From the NCBI GenBank assembly GCA_031267475.1, contig JAIRZA010000117.1:1-14269 (forward strand): a stretch of DNA of 14,269 nucleotides. Direction: 5' to 3'. Under the pieces are notes generated by a model. That model saw only the letters and a list, made by a program, of their open reading frames with translations. It did no database searches and was not told the origin of the DNA. The position numbers and the translations under genes were made by a program. This stretch comes from Spirochaetaceae bacterium. GTDB taxonomy: Bacteria > Spirochaetota > Spirochaetia > Treponematales > Breznakiellaceae. Below are positions 8,511-13,910 of this stretch, piece by piece (position 1 is the first letter of the stretch; each line of letters opens with the position of its first letter).

Positions 8511-8892
8511 GAATTTCCACCGTTCCGCCCGCGTCGGTAACGGATTTTTTGATTTTTTCGGCTTCATCTTTGGGGATGTTTTCTTTGATTGGCTTAGGCG
8601 CGCCTTCCACGAGGTCTTTCGCCTCTTTGAGGCCCAAACCTGTAACGGCGCGAACTTCCTTGATAACCGCAATCTTCTTCGATTCATCAAAAGCCTTGAG
8701 TGTAACGGTAAACTCCGTCTGTTCCTCTACAGCCGCCGCCGCTCCGGGCGCTGCTCCAACCGCCGCCACAGCTACCGGCGCCGCCGCCGACACCCCGAAT
8801 TTTTCCTCCATCGCCTTGACCAATTCCGATACTTCAAGAACGGTCATAGAGGCTATCGCCTCCAAAATCTGATCTGTTGTAAGCGCTGCCAT
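8506..8892 (-). CDS. rplL: 50S ribosomal protein L7/L12
   Basis: This is the stalk protein of the large ribosomal subunit, present as dimers on L10 and needed for elongation-factor GTPase activation. It has 128 residues. Residues 1-30 form the dimerisation helices (MAALTTDQILEAI start). An Ala-rich flexible hinge spans about 36-55. The C-terminal domain follows, with the conserved KIAVIKEVRAVTGLGLKEAK helix region. The ATG at 8890-8892 has AGGAG at 8901-8905. A 7-bp hairpin, CGTGTTT (8920-8926) with AAACACG (8933-8939), sits just upstream of that ribosome site. The gap from rplJ is 166 nt and contains a terminator-like structure, which is notable because L12 is needed in excess over L10. Confidence 0.98.
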   Translation of the reverse strand: MAALTTDQILEAIASMTVLEVSELVKAMEEKFGVSAAAPVAVAAVGAAPGAAAAVEEQTEFTVTLKAFDESKKIAVIKEVRAVTGLGLKEAKDLVEGAPKPIKENIPKDEAEKIKKSVTDAGGTVEIQ

Positions 8893-9011
8893 ATTATCTT
8901 CTCCTAATAAATATATTCTCGTGTTTCATACAAAACACGCGCGGACAATACCGCTAAACCGGCAGGACGACAGCAGCGAAAAATTCGCATGAAGCCTGGC
9001 AGTTTGGAAAC

Positions 9012-9039
9012 AAAAAATTACGGCGGAATCTCTCCGCCG
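9012..9039 (-). terminator. intrinsic terminator or attenuator between rplJ and rplL
   Basis: CGGCGGA (9021-9027) pairs perfectly with TCCGCCG (9033-9039) around a five-base loop. On the transcript it is followed directly by TAATTTTTTG (from 9011-9020), giving a GC-rich stem plus U-tract. It starts about 20 bases after the rplJ stop. It is the best intrinsic-terminator shape in the window, yet it lies inside a co-directional operon, so partial read-through is likely. Confidence 0.65.
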
Positions 9040-9058
9040 GTATTTGCGCTATGCGCGT

Positions 9059-9613
9059 TTAAGCCGCTTCGCCCTTTTTATCGGCGATTGCTTTAAGCGT
9101 ACGCGCAAGCCGCGAAGGTACATCGTTCAAAGCCGCGGCAAGGTTTCTCGCCGGACCGTTCATCACGGACATCAACATAGAGATTAGCTCCAATCTGCCG
9201 GGCAGTTTCGAGAACGCCTCCGTCTGCTTGGCGTCATATACGCTTCCCGCCACAAGAGCGCCCTTAATTGTAAGCGCCGGAGCTTCCTTGGCAAACTCAA
9301 ACAGGATTTTGGCAATCTCGTTTGTATCGCCGGGAGCCACCGCGACAGCCGTTGGTCCAACAAGGAACGATGAAACATCCGGCGTTGAAATTTCTTCAAA
9401 CGCGATACGGGCGAAGTTGTTTTTTATCACCTTGTAAACCGTGCTTTTGCCGCGCAGTTGCTTGCGAAGCTCCGTTATCTGCGCCACAGTCAAACCCCTG
9501 TACCCGGTAAAAATAAAATCGTTAGCCGCGCTTTCCCCGCCCTGAAATACGCCTTTTATTTCGGCTATCGCCTTTGTCTTATAATCTTGTATTTTTTTAG
9601 CCGCTATCGCCAT
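9059..9613 (-). CDS. rplJ: 50S ribosomal protein L10
   Basis: This is the base of the ribosomal stalk. It binds 23S rRNA through its N-terminal domain and holds L7/L12 dimers on its C-terminal helix. At 184 residues it is a little longer than the E. coli protein. The pattern FIFTGYRGLTVAQITELRKQLR followed by YKVIKNNFARIA is typical of the family. The ATG at 9611-9613 is chosen because AGGAG overlaps the rplA stop codon, seven bases upstream. rplJ follows rplA after only nine bases, so there is no room for the long L10-binding leader that E. coli has before rplJ. Any autoregulation must act elsewhere. Confidence 0.97.
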   Translation of the reverse strand: MAIAAKKIQDYKTKAIAEIKGVFQGGESAANDFIFTGYRGLTVAQITELRKQLRGKSTVYKVIKNNFARIAFEEISTPDVSSFLVGPTAVAVAPGDTNEIAKILFEFAKEAPALTIKGALVAGSVYDAKQTEAFSKLPGRLELISMLMSVMNGPARNLAAALNDVPSRLARTLKAIADKKGEAA

Positions 9614-9622
9614 ACATTACTC

Positions 9623-10303
9623 CTAAATATCGCCGGTAACAGAAACCCAAACACCGGGTCCCATAGTCGAGGCAAGAGAAATACTCTGAACAAAATCACC
9701 CTTAGCGTCCGAAGGTTTCTTTCTCTTAATCTCGCTCACAACCATCCTCGCGTTTTCGGCGATTTTACTCACATCCATAGAAACTTTTCCAATCGCAAGG
9801 TGAACAACGCCCGTCTTGTCGGCGCGAAACTCAACCCGCCCCTTCCTCAACTCTGAAAGAGCGCCCTTCAAATCAAAAGTTACAGTGCCGGTTTTTGGAT
9901 TCGGCATCAAACCGCGCCGTCCAAGCACCATGCCCAGTTTACCCACATCTTTCATCATGTCCGGGGTGGCTACCGCCACATCAAAATCGAGCCAGCCACC
10001 CTTAATTTTTTCAATAAGGTCGTCGCCGCCCACGAAAGCCGCGCCCGCGTCCTTTGCTTCGCCCTCTTTTTCGGCCTTACAAAAAACCAGCACCCGCTTT
10101 TCGCCGCGGAATTGATGCGGAAGAACCATAGTATCGCGCACCGTCTGACTCTTTTTCAAATTGAGCTTTACAGATATATCTATTGTTTCATCAAACTTAG
10201 CAAACGCGAGCGATTTTACCGTTTCCGCAGCCTTTGTTAAATCAAAAAACACCTCTGAATCGTACTTTTTCAGGGCTTCGCGGTATTTTTTTCCATGCTT
10301 CAT
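9623..10303 (-). CDS. rplA: 50S ribosomal protein L1
   Basis: This is the L1 stalk protein at the ribosomal E site and, in many bacteria, the repressor of its own rplK-rplA message. It has 226 residues, normal for the family. The signature GRRGLMPNPKTGTVT lies around residues 128-142. The N-terminal KHGKKYREALKKYD start is typical. Its ATG overlaps the rplK stop in an ATGA arrangement (10300-10303), with GAGGTGG just upstream inside rplK, so the two are probably translationally coupled. The stop TAG is part of the ribosome site of rplJ. Confidence 0.98.
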   Translation of the reverse strand: MKHGKKYREALKKYDSEVFFDLTKAAETVKSLAFAKFDETIDISVKLNLKKSQTVRDTMVLPHQFRGEKRVLVFCKAEKEGEAKDAGAAFVGGDDLIEKIKGGWLDFDVAVATPDMMKDVGKLGMVLGRRGLMPNPKTGTVTFDLKGALSELRKGRVEFRADKTGVVHLAIGKVSMDVSKIAENARMVVSEIKRKKPSDAKGDFVQSISLASTMGPGVWVSVTGDI

Positions 10304-10731
10304 TTTTCCACCTCTACACCCATAGAACGCGCCGTACCGGATATTATTTTGACAGCGCCCGGTAAATCCACCGCGGAAAGGTCAGGCATTTTCAGCTTTG
10401 CTATCTCTTCCAGCTTGGTCTTAGATATTTTACCAACCTTAACCTTGTGCGGCTCCGCGGAGCCTTTTTCCAAGCCCACAGCCTTCTTAACCAAAACCGC
10501 CGCCGGAGGCGTCTTTAGTATGAATGTAAACGATTTATCCTGATAAACAGTGATTACAACCGGTATTACCAGACCGGGCTCCATGCTTTTCGTCCTGTCG
10601 TTGAACTGTTGGACAAACTGAGGAGCGCTTACTCCGTGCGGACCAAGCGCGGGTCCCACAGGCGGCGCAGGCGTAGCCTTGCCCGCCGGGCATTGCAGCT
10701 TGATAAGCGCCGTTATCTTCTTCTTTGCCAT
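10300..10731 (-). CDS. rplK: 50S ribosomal protein L11
   Basis: This ribosomal protein binds the GTPase-associated region of 23S rRNA, where thiostrepton acts. It has 143 residues. The N-terminal domain begins KKITALIKLQCPAGKATPAP and continues with PPVGPALGPHGV. The C-terminal rRNA-binding domain ends with VKIISGTARSMGVEVEK. The ATG at 10729-10731 has GGGAGAT close upstream. The 68-nt spacer from nusG contains two short GC-rich hairpins (GAGGG-CTTA-CCCTC at 10755-10768 and GGCGG-CAAA-CCGCC at 10781-10794). L1 feedback on the rplK leader is known in other bacteria; I could not identify its exact site here. Confidence 0.98.
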   Translation of the reverse strand: MAKKKITALIKLQCPAGKATPAPPVGPALGPHGVSAPQFVQQFNDRTKSMEPGLVIPVVITVYQDKSFTFILKTPPAAVLVKKAVGLEKGSAEPHKVKVGKISKTKLEEIAKLKMPDLSAVDLPGAVKIISGTARSMGVEVEK

Positions 10732-10799
10732 TATATCTCCCTTGTAGTACAGGCGAGGGCTTACCCTCTCCTACGCGAACGGCGGCAAACCGCCTGTTC

Positions 10800-11357
10800 T
10801 TATATCTTTTCCACCTGCATCAGATCCACATCAACAGGCGTATTACGGCCAAAAATACCGACCATCACTTTTAATCTGTTTTTTTCGGTGTTTACTTCTT
10901 CTATGGTGCCGGTAAACGACTCAAACGGACCATCCGTTATTTTTACTTGCTCGCCCGCAGTAAAGGTTTGTCTTGTGCGCGATGGCTTTTCACCCTTAAT
11001 TTCGCCCGCTTTCTGCAAAATAGCGCGGGCTTCGTCCGCGCTGAGAGGCTGCGGCTTCCTTTTTGCCGGTGTGCAAACAAAACCTGTAACACCCGGAATA
11101 GCCCTAATCATGGAATTCGTAGTCTTCCAATCCAGTTCCGGCAAATCCATCTCTATCAACATATAGCCGGGGTAGAATTTCCTTGTAACCGTTCGTTTCT
11201 TGCCGTCCTTCACCTCGGTAACATCCTCAGTGGGCGTCTTAACATCAAGAACAATTTCTTTGTTCAATTCGCCGGATTCGAGCATCAATCGTATAGTTTT
11301 TTCGATTCGTTGCTCATATCCTGAATAAACATGAAGAACATACCAGCCAGCCGCCAT
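10800..11357 (-). CDS. nusG: transcription elongation/termination factor NusG
   Basis: NusG binds RNA polymerase, suppresses pausing and links it to Rho or to ribosomal S10. It has 185 residues. The NGN domain begins GWYVLHVYSGYEQRIEKTIR (residues 4-23) and includes the conserved FYPGYMLIEM (61-70). The C-terminal KOW domain runs about 135-165, with GEQVKITDGPFESFTGTI. A charged stretch (40-60, KDGKKRTVTRK) before FYPGY is typical. The ATG at 11355-11357 is preceded by AAGGAAGG, which overlaps the secE stop. secE and nusG are separated by nine bases and surely co-transcribed. Confidence 0.98.
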   Translation of the reverse strand: MAAGWYVLHVYSGYEQRIEKTIRLMLESGELNKEIVLDVKTPTEDVTEVKDGKKRTVTRKFYPGYMLIEMDLPELDWKTTNSMIRAIPGVTGFVCTPAKRKPQPLSADEARAILQKAGEIKGEKPSRTRQTFTAGEQVKITDGPFESFTGTIEEVNTEKNRLKVMVGIFGRNTPVDVDLMQVEKI

Positions 11358-11366
11358 AAACCTTCC

Positions 11367-11546
11367 TTAAAAAATTGCCTGAATACCGAGCAATAACAGC
11401 ACGTCTACCAAGCCTAGCACCGCGGCAATTATAACTGTAGAGACGATAACCACTTTTACCGAACTAATCACATCTTCACGGCTGGGCCATATAACTTTTC
11501 GTAGTTCAGCATACGACTCTTTTATAAATTTAACAATTTTGTGCAT
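11367..11546 (-). CDS. secE: preprotein translocase subunit SecE
   Basis: This short gene encodes the small clamp subunit of the SecYEG protein-export channel in the inner membrane. The translation is 59 residues, the single-helix form usual outside the gamma-proteobacteria. It begins MHKIVKFIKESYAEL and continues with RKVIWPSREDVISS, where the amphipathic helix and the W-P-S/T-R pattern identify the family. One membrane helix follows, about residues 30-55. The ATG at 11544-11546 has GAGG about seven bases upstream. The gene lies between tRNA-Trp and nusG, the conserved place of secE. Confidence 0.96.
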   Translation of the reverse strand: MHKIVKFIKESYAELRKVIWPSREDVISSVKVVIVSTVIIAAVLGLVDVLLLLGIQAIF

Positions 11547-11566
11547 CCAAACCTCGCAGAACTGTC

Positions 11567-11596
11567 ATTTTACAACTATCCTTCTCTTATATTCAA
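11567..11596 (-). promoter_or_regulatory. weak candidate promoter for secE-nusG
   Basis: On the transcribed strand TTGAAT (11591-11596) and TAAAAT (11567-11572) are separated by 18 bp, giving a leader of about 15-20 bases before secE. It could supplement read-through from the tRNA-Thr promoter. This rests on consensus matching only. Confidence 0.3.
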
Positions 11597-11652
11597 GTAT
11601 TCGGCGAACCCGTTTAAGCGGCGCGCGCTTAAGCGCGGATAATACTAATAGA

Positions 11653-11682
11653 ATTGTTCAAAAACCAAGGTCTTTGAACAAT
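11653..11682 (-). other. 10-bp hairpin between tRNA-Trp and secE
   Basis: ATTGTTCAAA (11653-11662) pairs perfectly with TTTGAACAAT (11673-11682) around a ten-base loop. The transcript then reads TCTATTAGTATT, a poor U-tract. A second palindrome, CGCGC-TTAA-GCGCG, lies at 11624-11637. These may separate the tRNA part of the transcript from secE by processing or partial termination. Confidence 0.45.
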
Positions 11683-11722
11683 CAGCAAACGCAAGTATCA
11701 GCCGCCGCTAATAAAAAAACTC

Positions 11723-11795
11723 CAGGCGCAGTAGGCTTCGAACCCACGACCTGCGGTTTTGGAGACCGCTGCTCTACCAACTGAGCTATACGCCT
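11723..11795 (-). tRNA. tRNA-Trp(CCA)
   Basis: The 73-base cloverleaf has acceptor arms AGGCGTA and TGCGCCT, a D arm containing AGCTCAGTTGGTAGAGC, and anticodon loop CTCCAAA between GCGGT and ACCGC, giving anticodon CCA (11760-11762). The T arm contains GGTTCGAAGCC. The discriminator is G. The 3' CCA is not encoded. It sits 11 bases after rpmG and upstream of secE, a common bacterial arrangement. Confidence 0.97.
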
Positions 11796-11806
11796 AAACA
11801 CGACGA

Positions 11807-11980
11807 TTATTTTATCTTTGTTTCTTTATGCAAAGTGTGTCTGCGGTCAAACGGACAATACTTCTTTAGTTCCAGTTTTTCCTGTGAATTCCGTTTATTT
11901 TTCTTTGTTGTATAATTTTTCCGCTTGCAATCGCTGCACTGCAAAGCGATGAGTTCCACCGCTGTTTTCTTAGATGCCAT
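11807..11980 (-). CDS. rpmG: 50S ribosomal protein L33
   Basis: This small basic protein of the large ribosomal subunit sits near the E site. The translation is 57 residues. It begins MASKKTAVELIALQCSDCKR, continues with NYTTKKNKRNSQEKLELKKY, and ends CPFDRRHTLHKETKIK. The pattern NYTTKKN...EKLELKKYCP...HTLHKE identifies L33. The first half of the zinc ribbon is CSDC (Cys15, Cys18), but the second is CPFD, with Asp45 in place of the fourth Cys. The ATG at 11978-11980 has GGAGG about five bases upstream. It lies between tRNA-Thr and tRNA-Trp. Confidence 0.95.
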   Translation of the reverse strand: MASKKTAVELIALQCSDCKRKNYTTKKNKRNSQEKLELKKYCPFDRRHTLHKETKIK

Positions 11981-12017
11981 ACTTCCTCCAAAATCATTAA
12001 AATCAGTTCAACTTGTT

Positions 12018-12090
12018 AGCCCTCGAACGGAATCGAACCGTTGACCTTATCCTTACCATGGATATGCTCTGCCAACTGAGCTACAAGGGC
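12018..12090 (-). tRNA. tRNA-Thr(GGT)
   Basis: The 73-base cloverleaf has acceptor arms GCCCTTG and CGAGGGC. The anticodon stem TATCC/GGATA encloses loop ATGGTAA, giving anticodon GGT (12055-12057). The T arm contains GGTTCGATTCC. The discriminator is T and no CCA is encoded. It is the first gene of the transcription/translation operon; a Thr tRNA close to secE-nusG is also seen in E. coli. Confidence 0.97.
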
Positions 12091-12098
12091 ACTAGTTT

Positions 12099-12127
12099 AG
12101 GCTAACAAAACAAACAAAATATGTCAA
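12099..12127 (-). promoter_or_regulatory. strong promoter of the tRNA-Thr/rpmG/secE operon
   Basis: A perfect -35 TTGACA (12122-12127) is followed by exactly 17 bp of T-rich DNA and TAGCCT (12099-12104), three of six matches to TATAAT. Start of transcription would fall near 12092, one or two bases before the mature 5' end of tRNA-Thr. It is the best sigma-70 promoter in the window and fits a stable-RNA/ribosomal operon. Confidence 0.75.
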
Positions 12128-12137
12128 TACAGTCGAA

Positions 12138-12160
12138 CGCGATGAGGCCGCGTCATCGCG
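12138..12160 (-). terminator. hairpin after the anti-sigma gene
   Basis: CGCGATGA (12138-12145) pairs perfectly with TCATCGCG (12153-12160) around a seven-base loop. On the transcript TTCGACTGTATT follows, a weak U-tract. It lies between the anti-sigma stop and the -35 box of the tRNA-Thr promoter, where a terminator would insulate the two units. Confidence 0.5.
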
Positions 12161-12206
12161 CCGCCGCCGCTCGGCCTTTCGCAAAACCGCCGGCGGGCTT
12201 CCCCAG

Positions 12207-12677
12207 TTACTGACGCGGGCGCAGTCCGAGCCATTTTGAAAGCTCCGTTATGTGGCAGCCTATAAAGATTGCGGCAAACGCTGTTATCACAGCGCCTATC
12301 GTGATGCCTAATGGCAGCATGAAATAGACGGTATGCGTGCTTGTGGGCATCAAATAATCGATTCCCAAATAAGCGCTTGAAAGTGAAACAAGAATGGCGA
12401 ATCCGGTAATAATCCATGCGCGGAACGGCATACTTTCGCGCTTAACCTCGTCGTCCGTAAAATCACCGGCTTGTATGAGCGACATTATATTTTCGGCGAT
12501 GTTTCCCGCAGACGGGAAAAAGTCGTCTTTCATACAATCGGACGCAACCCGCAAAGCGCGGCGGTGCGCGGCGCATCTTGGGCAATGCAGGCTGTGGAAG
12601 TATATCAAAACTCGCTTTACGAACGAAAAACCGGCTTCGTTATAGTATAAGTCATCCAAAATTTTATCACAATTCAT
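12207..12677 (-). CDS. putative zinc-binding membrane anti-sigma factor
   Basis: The protein has 156 residues. The N-terminal half is cytoplasmic in prediction and carries His28, Cys32 and Cys35 in the spacing HxxxCxxC, the signature of zinc-associated anti-sigma domains that hold ECF sigma factors inactive. Two hydrophobic helices follow, about 87-108 and 118-140. They are joined by a loop of only about ten residues, with a short basic C-terminus, so there is no extracytoplasmic sensor domain. The ATG overlaps the stop of the sigma gene by ATGA (12674-12677), with GGGAGGAATTAC before it, implying coupled and balanced synthesis. The role is inferred from motif and position. No close relative is recognised, so no gene symbol is given. 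Confidence 0.8.
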   Translation of the reverse strand: MNCDKILDDLYYNEAGFSFVKRVLIYFHSLHCPRCAAHRRALRVASDCMKDDFFPSAGNIAENIMSLIQAGDFTDDEVKRESMPFRAWIITGFAILVSLSSAYLGIDYLMPTSTHTVYFMLPLGITIGAVITAFAAIFIGCHITELSKWLGLRPRQ

Positions 12678-13222
12678 GTAATTCCTCCCTCCACAAAATC
12701 TTTTAGCTTTTCGCGCAACAATTTTTTTGCCCGAAAAACGTGCGATTTTACCGTATTGACGGGATACCCTGTTATCACCTCAATCTCATCGTAAGATCGC
12801 TCATAAAAAAAGAATAAATCTACACAGATGCGGTACTTTTCCGGCAATTCGGATACCGCTTGCCGTACCGCGGAGCGCGCCAATGCCTTGATATGCTCCT
12901 CTTCCGGCGTTTTGTACGCGCTTTCATGTTCATCCTCTGAAAGACTCTTGTACTCCTTGCGCCGGTTCAGTTGATTCAGAGCGCTTGTATAAGCGATGCG
13001 GTAAAGCCATGTTGAAAAACGCGCCCGCCCTTCAAATTGAGGCAGCGCATGGAATGCTTTAAGGAAAACATCCTGCGTGAAATCCGCCGCCTCGTCAAGG
13101 TTGTGAAAAAAACTACGCCCCAGACCGGTAATACGGCGCTCGTGCCTGTTTACCAGCGCCCGGAATAGGTCCCGTTTGCCGGCGACTACCTCCGCAACAA
13201 TGGCTTCGTCGCTGAGTTCCAA
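12674..13222 (-). CDS. ECF-type RNA polymerase sigma factor
   Basis: This is a small alternative sigma factor that directs RNA polymerase to a special set of promoters. With the chosen start it has 182 residues. Sigma region 2 spans about 19-88 and includes DFTQDVFLKAF (47-57) and FSTWLYRIAYTSALNQLNRR. Region 4 spans about 121-172, with ELPEKYR and a helix-turn-helix ending VNTVKSHVFRAKKLL. No region 3 is present, as expected of ECF factors. No ATG is available. The TTG at 13220-13222 has GGAG eight bases upstream and gives the family-like start ELSDEAIVAEVVAG. A TTG at 13250-13252 overlapping the preceding stop (TTGA) would add ten residues but lacks a ribosome site. The gene is followed by its likely anti-sigma partner. 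Confidence 0.93.
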   Translation of the reverse strand: MELSDEAIVAEVVAGKRDLFRALVNRHERRITGLGRSFFHNLDEAADFTQDVFLKAFHALPQFEGRARFSTWLYRIAYTSALNQLNRRKEYKSLSEDEHESAYKTPEEEHIKALARSAVRQAVSELPEKYRICVDLFFFYERSYDEIEVITGYPVNTVKSHVFRAKKLLREKLKDFVEGGIT

Positions 13223-13248
13223 GCAAAACGCTCCGCCGGCCGCTCCCT

Positions 13249-13587
13249 TCAACGGTTCTCGAACCGCTTGATAAAAAAGAACGCAAGCAGCGCAATACCG
13301 CTTGAAAGCGGTATTATCCCGCCCAAGATTCCATAGTTGCGCCCTCCTAAAATCGCCAGAAATACCGTAAGGCAGAGTCCTACAGCGCTAAGCAGCAGTC
13401 CCCCTAGCAAGCTAAATGTTAATAGGTCAAACTCTTTTTCTTTCCATTTGCCTGTGTTAATCAGAAGCGTTTTGAGCCGGTGATCCAAAAGGAGGTAAAA
13501 AAACACTACCACCGCGCCCATCACGATGCCGGCTATTGGAATCAGCGCTATGATAATCTGCGCCGCGTTAGACCTTACTATGTCCAT
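13249..13587 (-). CDS. small three-helix membrane protein, first gene of sigma cassette
   Basis: The protein has 112 residues and is mostly hydrophobic. Three membrane helices are visible, about 10-33, 55-80 and 86-107, with a basic stretch (HRLKTLLINTGKWKEKE) between the first and second. The N-terminal IPIAGIVMGAVVVFFY followed by a basic segment resembles small membrane proteins often found next to ECF sigma genes (I think of DUF6249, from memory and not confirmed). The ATG at 13585-13587 has AAGGAG six bases upstream. Its stop overlaps the alternative TTG start of the sigma gene. A link to signalling through the sigma/anti-sigma pair is inferred from context only. Confidence 0.75.
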   Translation of the reverse strand: MDIVRSNAAQIIIALIPIAGIVMGAVVVFFYLLLDHRLKTLLINTGKWKEKEFDLLTFSLLGGLLLSAVGLCLTVFLAILGGRNYGILGGIIPLSSGIALLAFFFIKRFENR

Positions 13588-13635
13588 GTATTTCTCCTTA
13601 GTACAGACGCTGGTCGTTGAAAAAATAATGGCCGC

Positions 13636-13663
13636 CGTATATCAACAAATATTTACTCGTCAG
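13636..13663 (-). promoter_or_regulatory. candidate promoter of the sigma cassette, abutting the G14 tract
   Basis: On the transcribed strand CTGACG (13658-13663) and TATACG (13636-13641) are 16 bp apart, four of six matches each. This would give a leader of about 40 bases. The G14 run ends immediately upstream of the -35-like box. Because the boxes are weak, the promoter may instead be read by an alternative sigma, possibly the cassette's own. Confidence 0.4.
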
Positions 13664-13677
13664 CCCCCCCCCCCCCC
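13664..13677. repeat. homopolymer of 14 C (G14 on the transcribed strand)
   Basis: An uninterrupted run of 14 C on the plus strand lies 77 bases upstream of the first cassette gene. Runs of this length slip during replication, so its length should vary within a population. In T. pallidum, G-runs just upstream of tpr promoters alter transcription with their length. The exact count here may also carry sequencing error. Confidence 0.9.
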
Positions 13678-13734
13678 GCGTTTGCGCCGGTTTGAACCGC
13701 TCGTCCCTCTCGCAGCGTTATAGTAAATCTGTTA

Positions 13735-13806
13735 TAGCCCCTAGGGGAATCGAACCCCCCTTTTAAGATTGAGAATCTCATGTCCTAACCGATGGACGAA
13801 GGGGCC
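13735..13806 (-). tRNA. tRNA-Glu(CTC)
   Basis: The 72-base cloverleaf has acceptor arms GGCCCCT and AGGGGCT, a D arm with GTCC and GGAC, anticodon stem TGAGA/TCTTA and loop TTCTCAA, giving anticodon CTC. The T arm contains GGTTCGATTCC. The first acceptor pair is G1-U72 and not G-C. CCA is not encoded. It stands alone between the mreD-like gene and the sigma cassette. Confidence 0.93.
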
Positions 13807-13837
13807 GCTATAAAGTCTCCATATACTATTACGCTTT

Positions 13838-13867
13838 ATGTTATTATAAAAAACAATTTTTCGTCAA
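13838..13867 (-). promoter_or_regulatory. candidate promoter for tRNA-Glu
   Basis: TTGACG (13862-13867) lies 18 bp from TAACAT (13838-13843). A better -10 match, TATAAT (13843-13848), is only 13 bp away, too close for the usual spacing. The whole stretch is very AT-rich. A promoter here is likely because the tRNA stands alone, but the exact -10 is uncertain. Confidence 0.45.
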
Positions 13868-13889
13868 GGCGAGTGGAAACGGCTGATGA

Positions 13890-13910
13890 CGCCGGCTAGA
13901 GCCGCCGGCG
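13890..13910 (-). terminator. GC hairpin directly after the mreD-like gene
   Basis: CGCCGGC (13890-13896) pairs perfectly with GCCGGCG (13904-13910) around a seven-base loop. It touches the stop codon of the upstream gene. The following transcript (TCATCAGCCG) has no U-tract, so termination would need help from Rho, or the hairpin protects the 3' end. Confidence 0.45.

Noticed and set aside
8549..8872. 107-codon plus-strand frame opposite rplL
   Set aside because: It arises from the Ala-rich hinge codons of rplL read on the other strand.
11539..11784. 81-codon plus-strand frame containing AVGFEPTTCGFGDRCSTN
   Set aside because: This peptide is the well-known false product of translating a tRNA gene on its opposite strand; it is antisense to tRNA-Trp.
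12124..12417. 97-codon minus-strand frame overlapping the anti-sigma gene
   Set aside because: It overlaps a better supported gene in another frame and ends in the tRNA-Thr promoter region; the translation is basic and has no pattern.
13526..13723. 65-codon plus-strand frame running through the C14 tract
   Set aside because: It reads poly-Pro from the homopolymer and lies opposite the cassette leader; there is no ribosome site or family resemblance.
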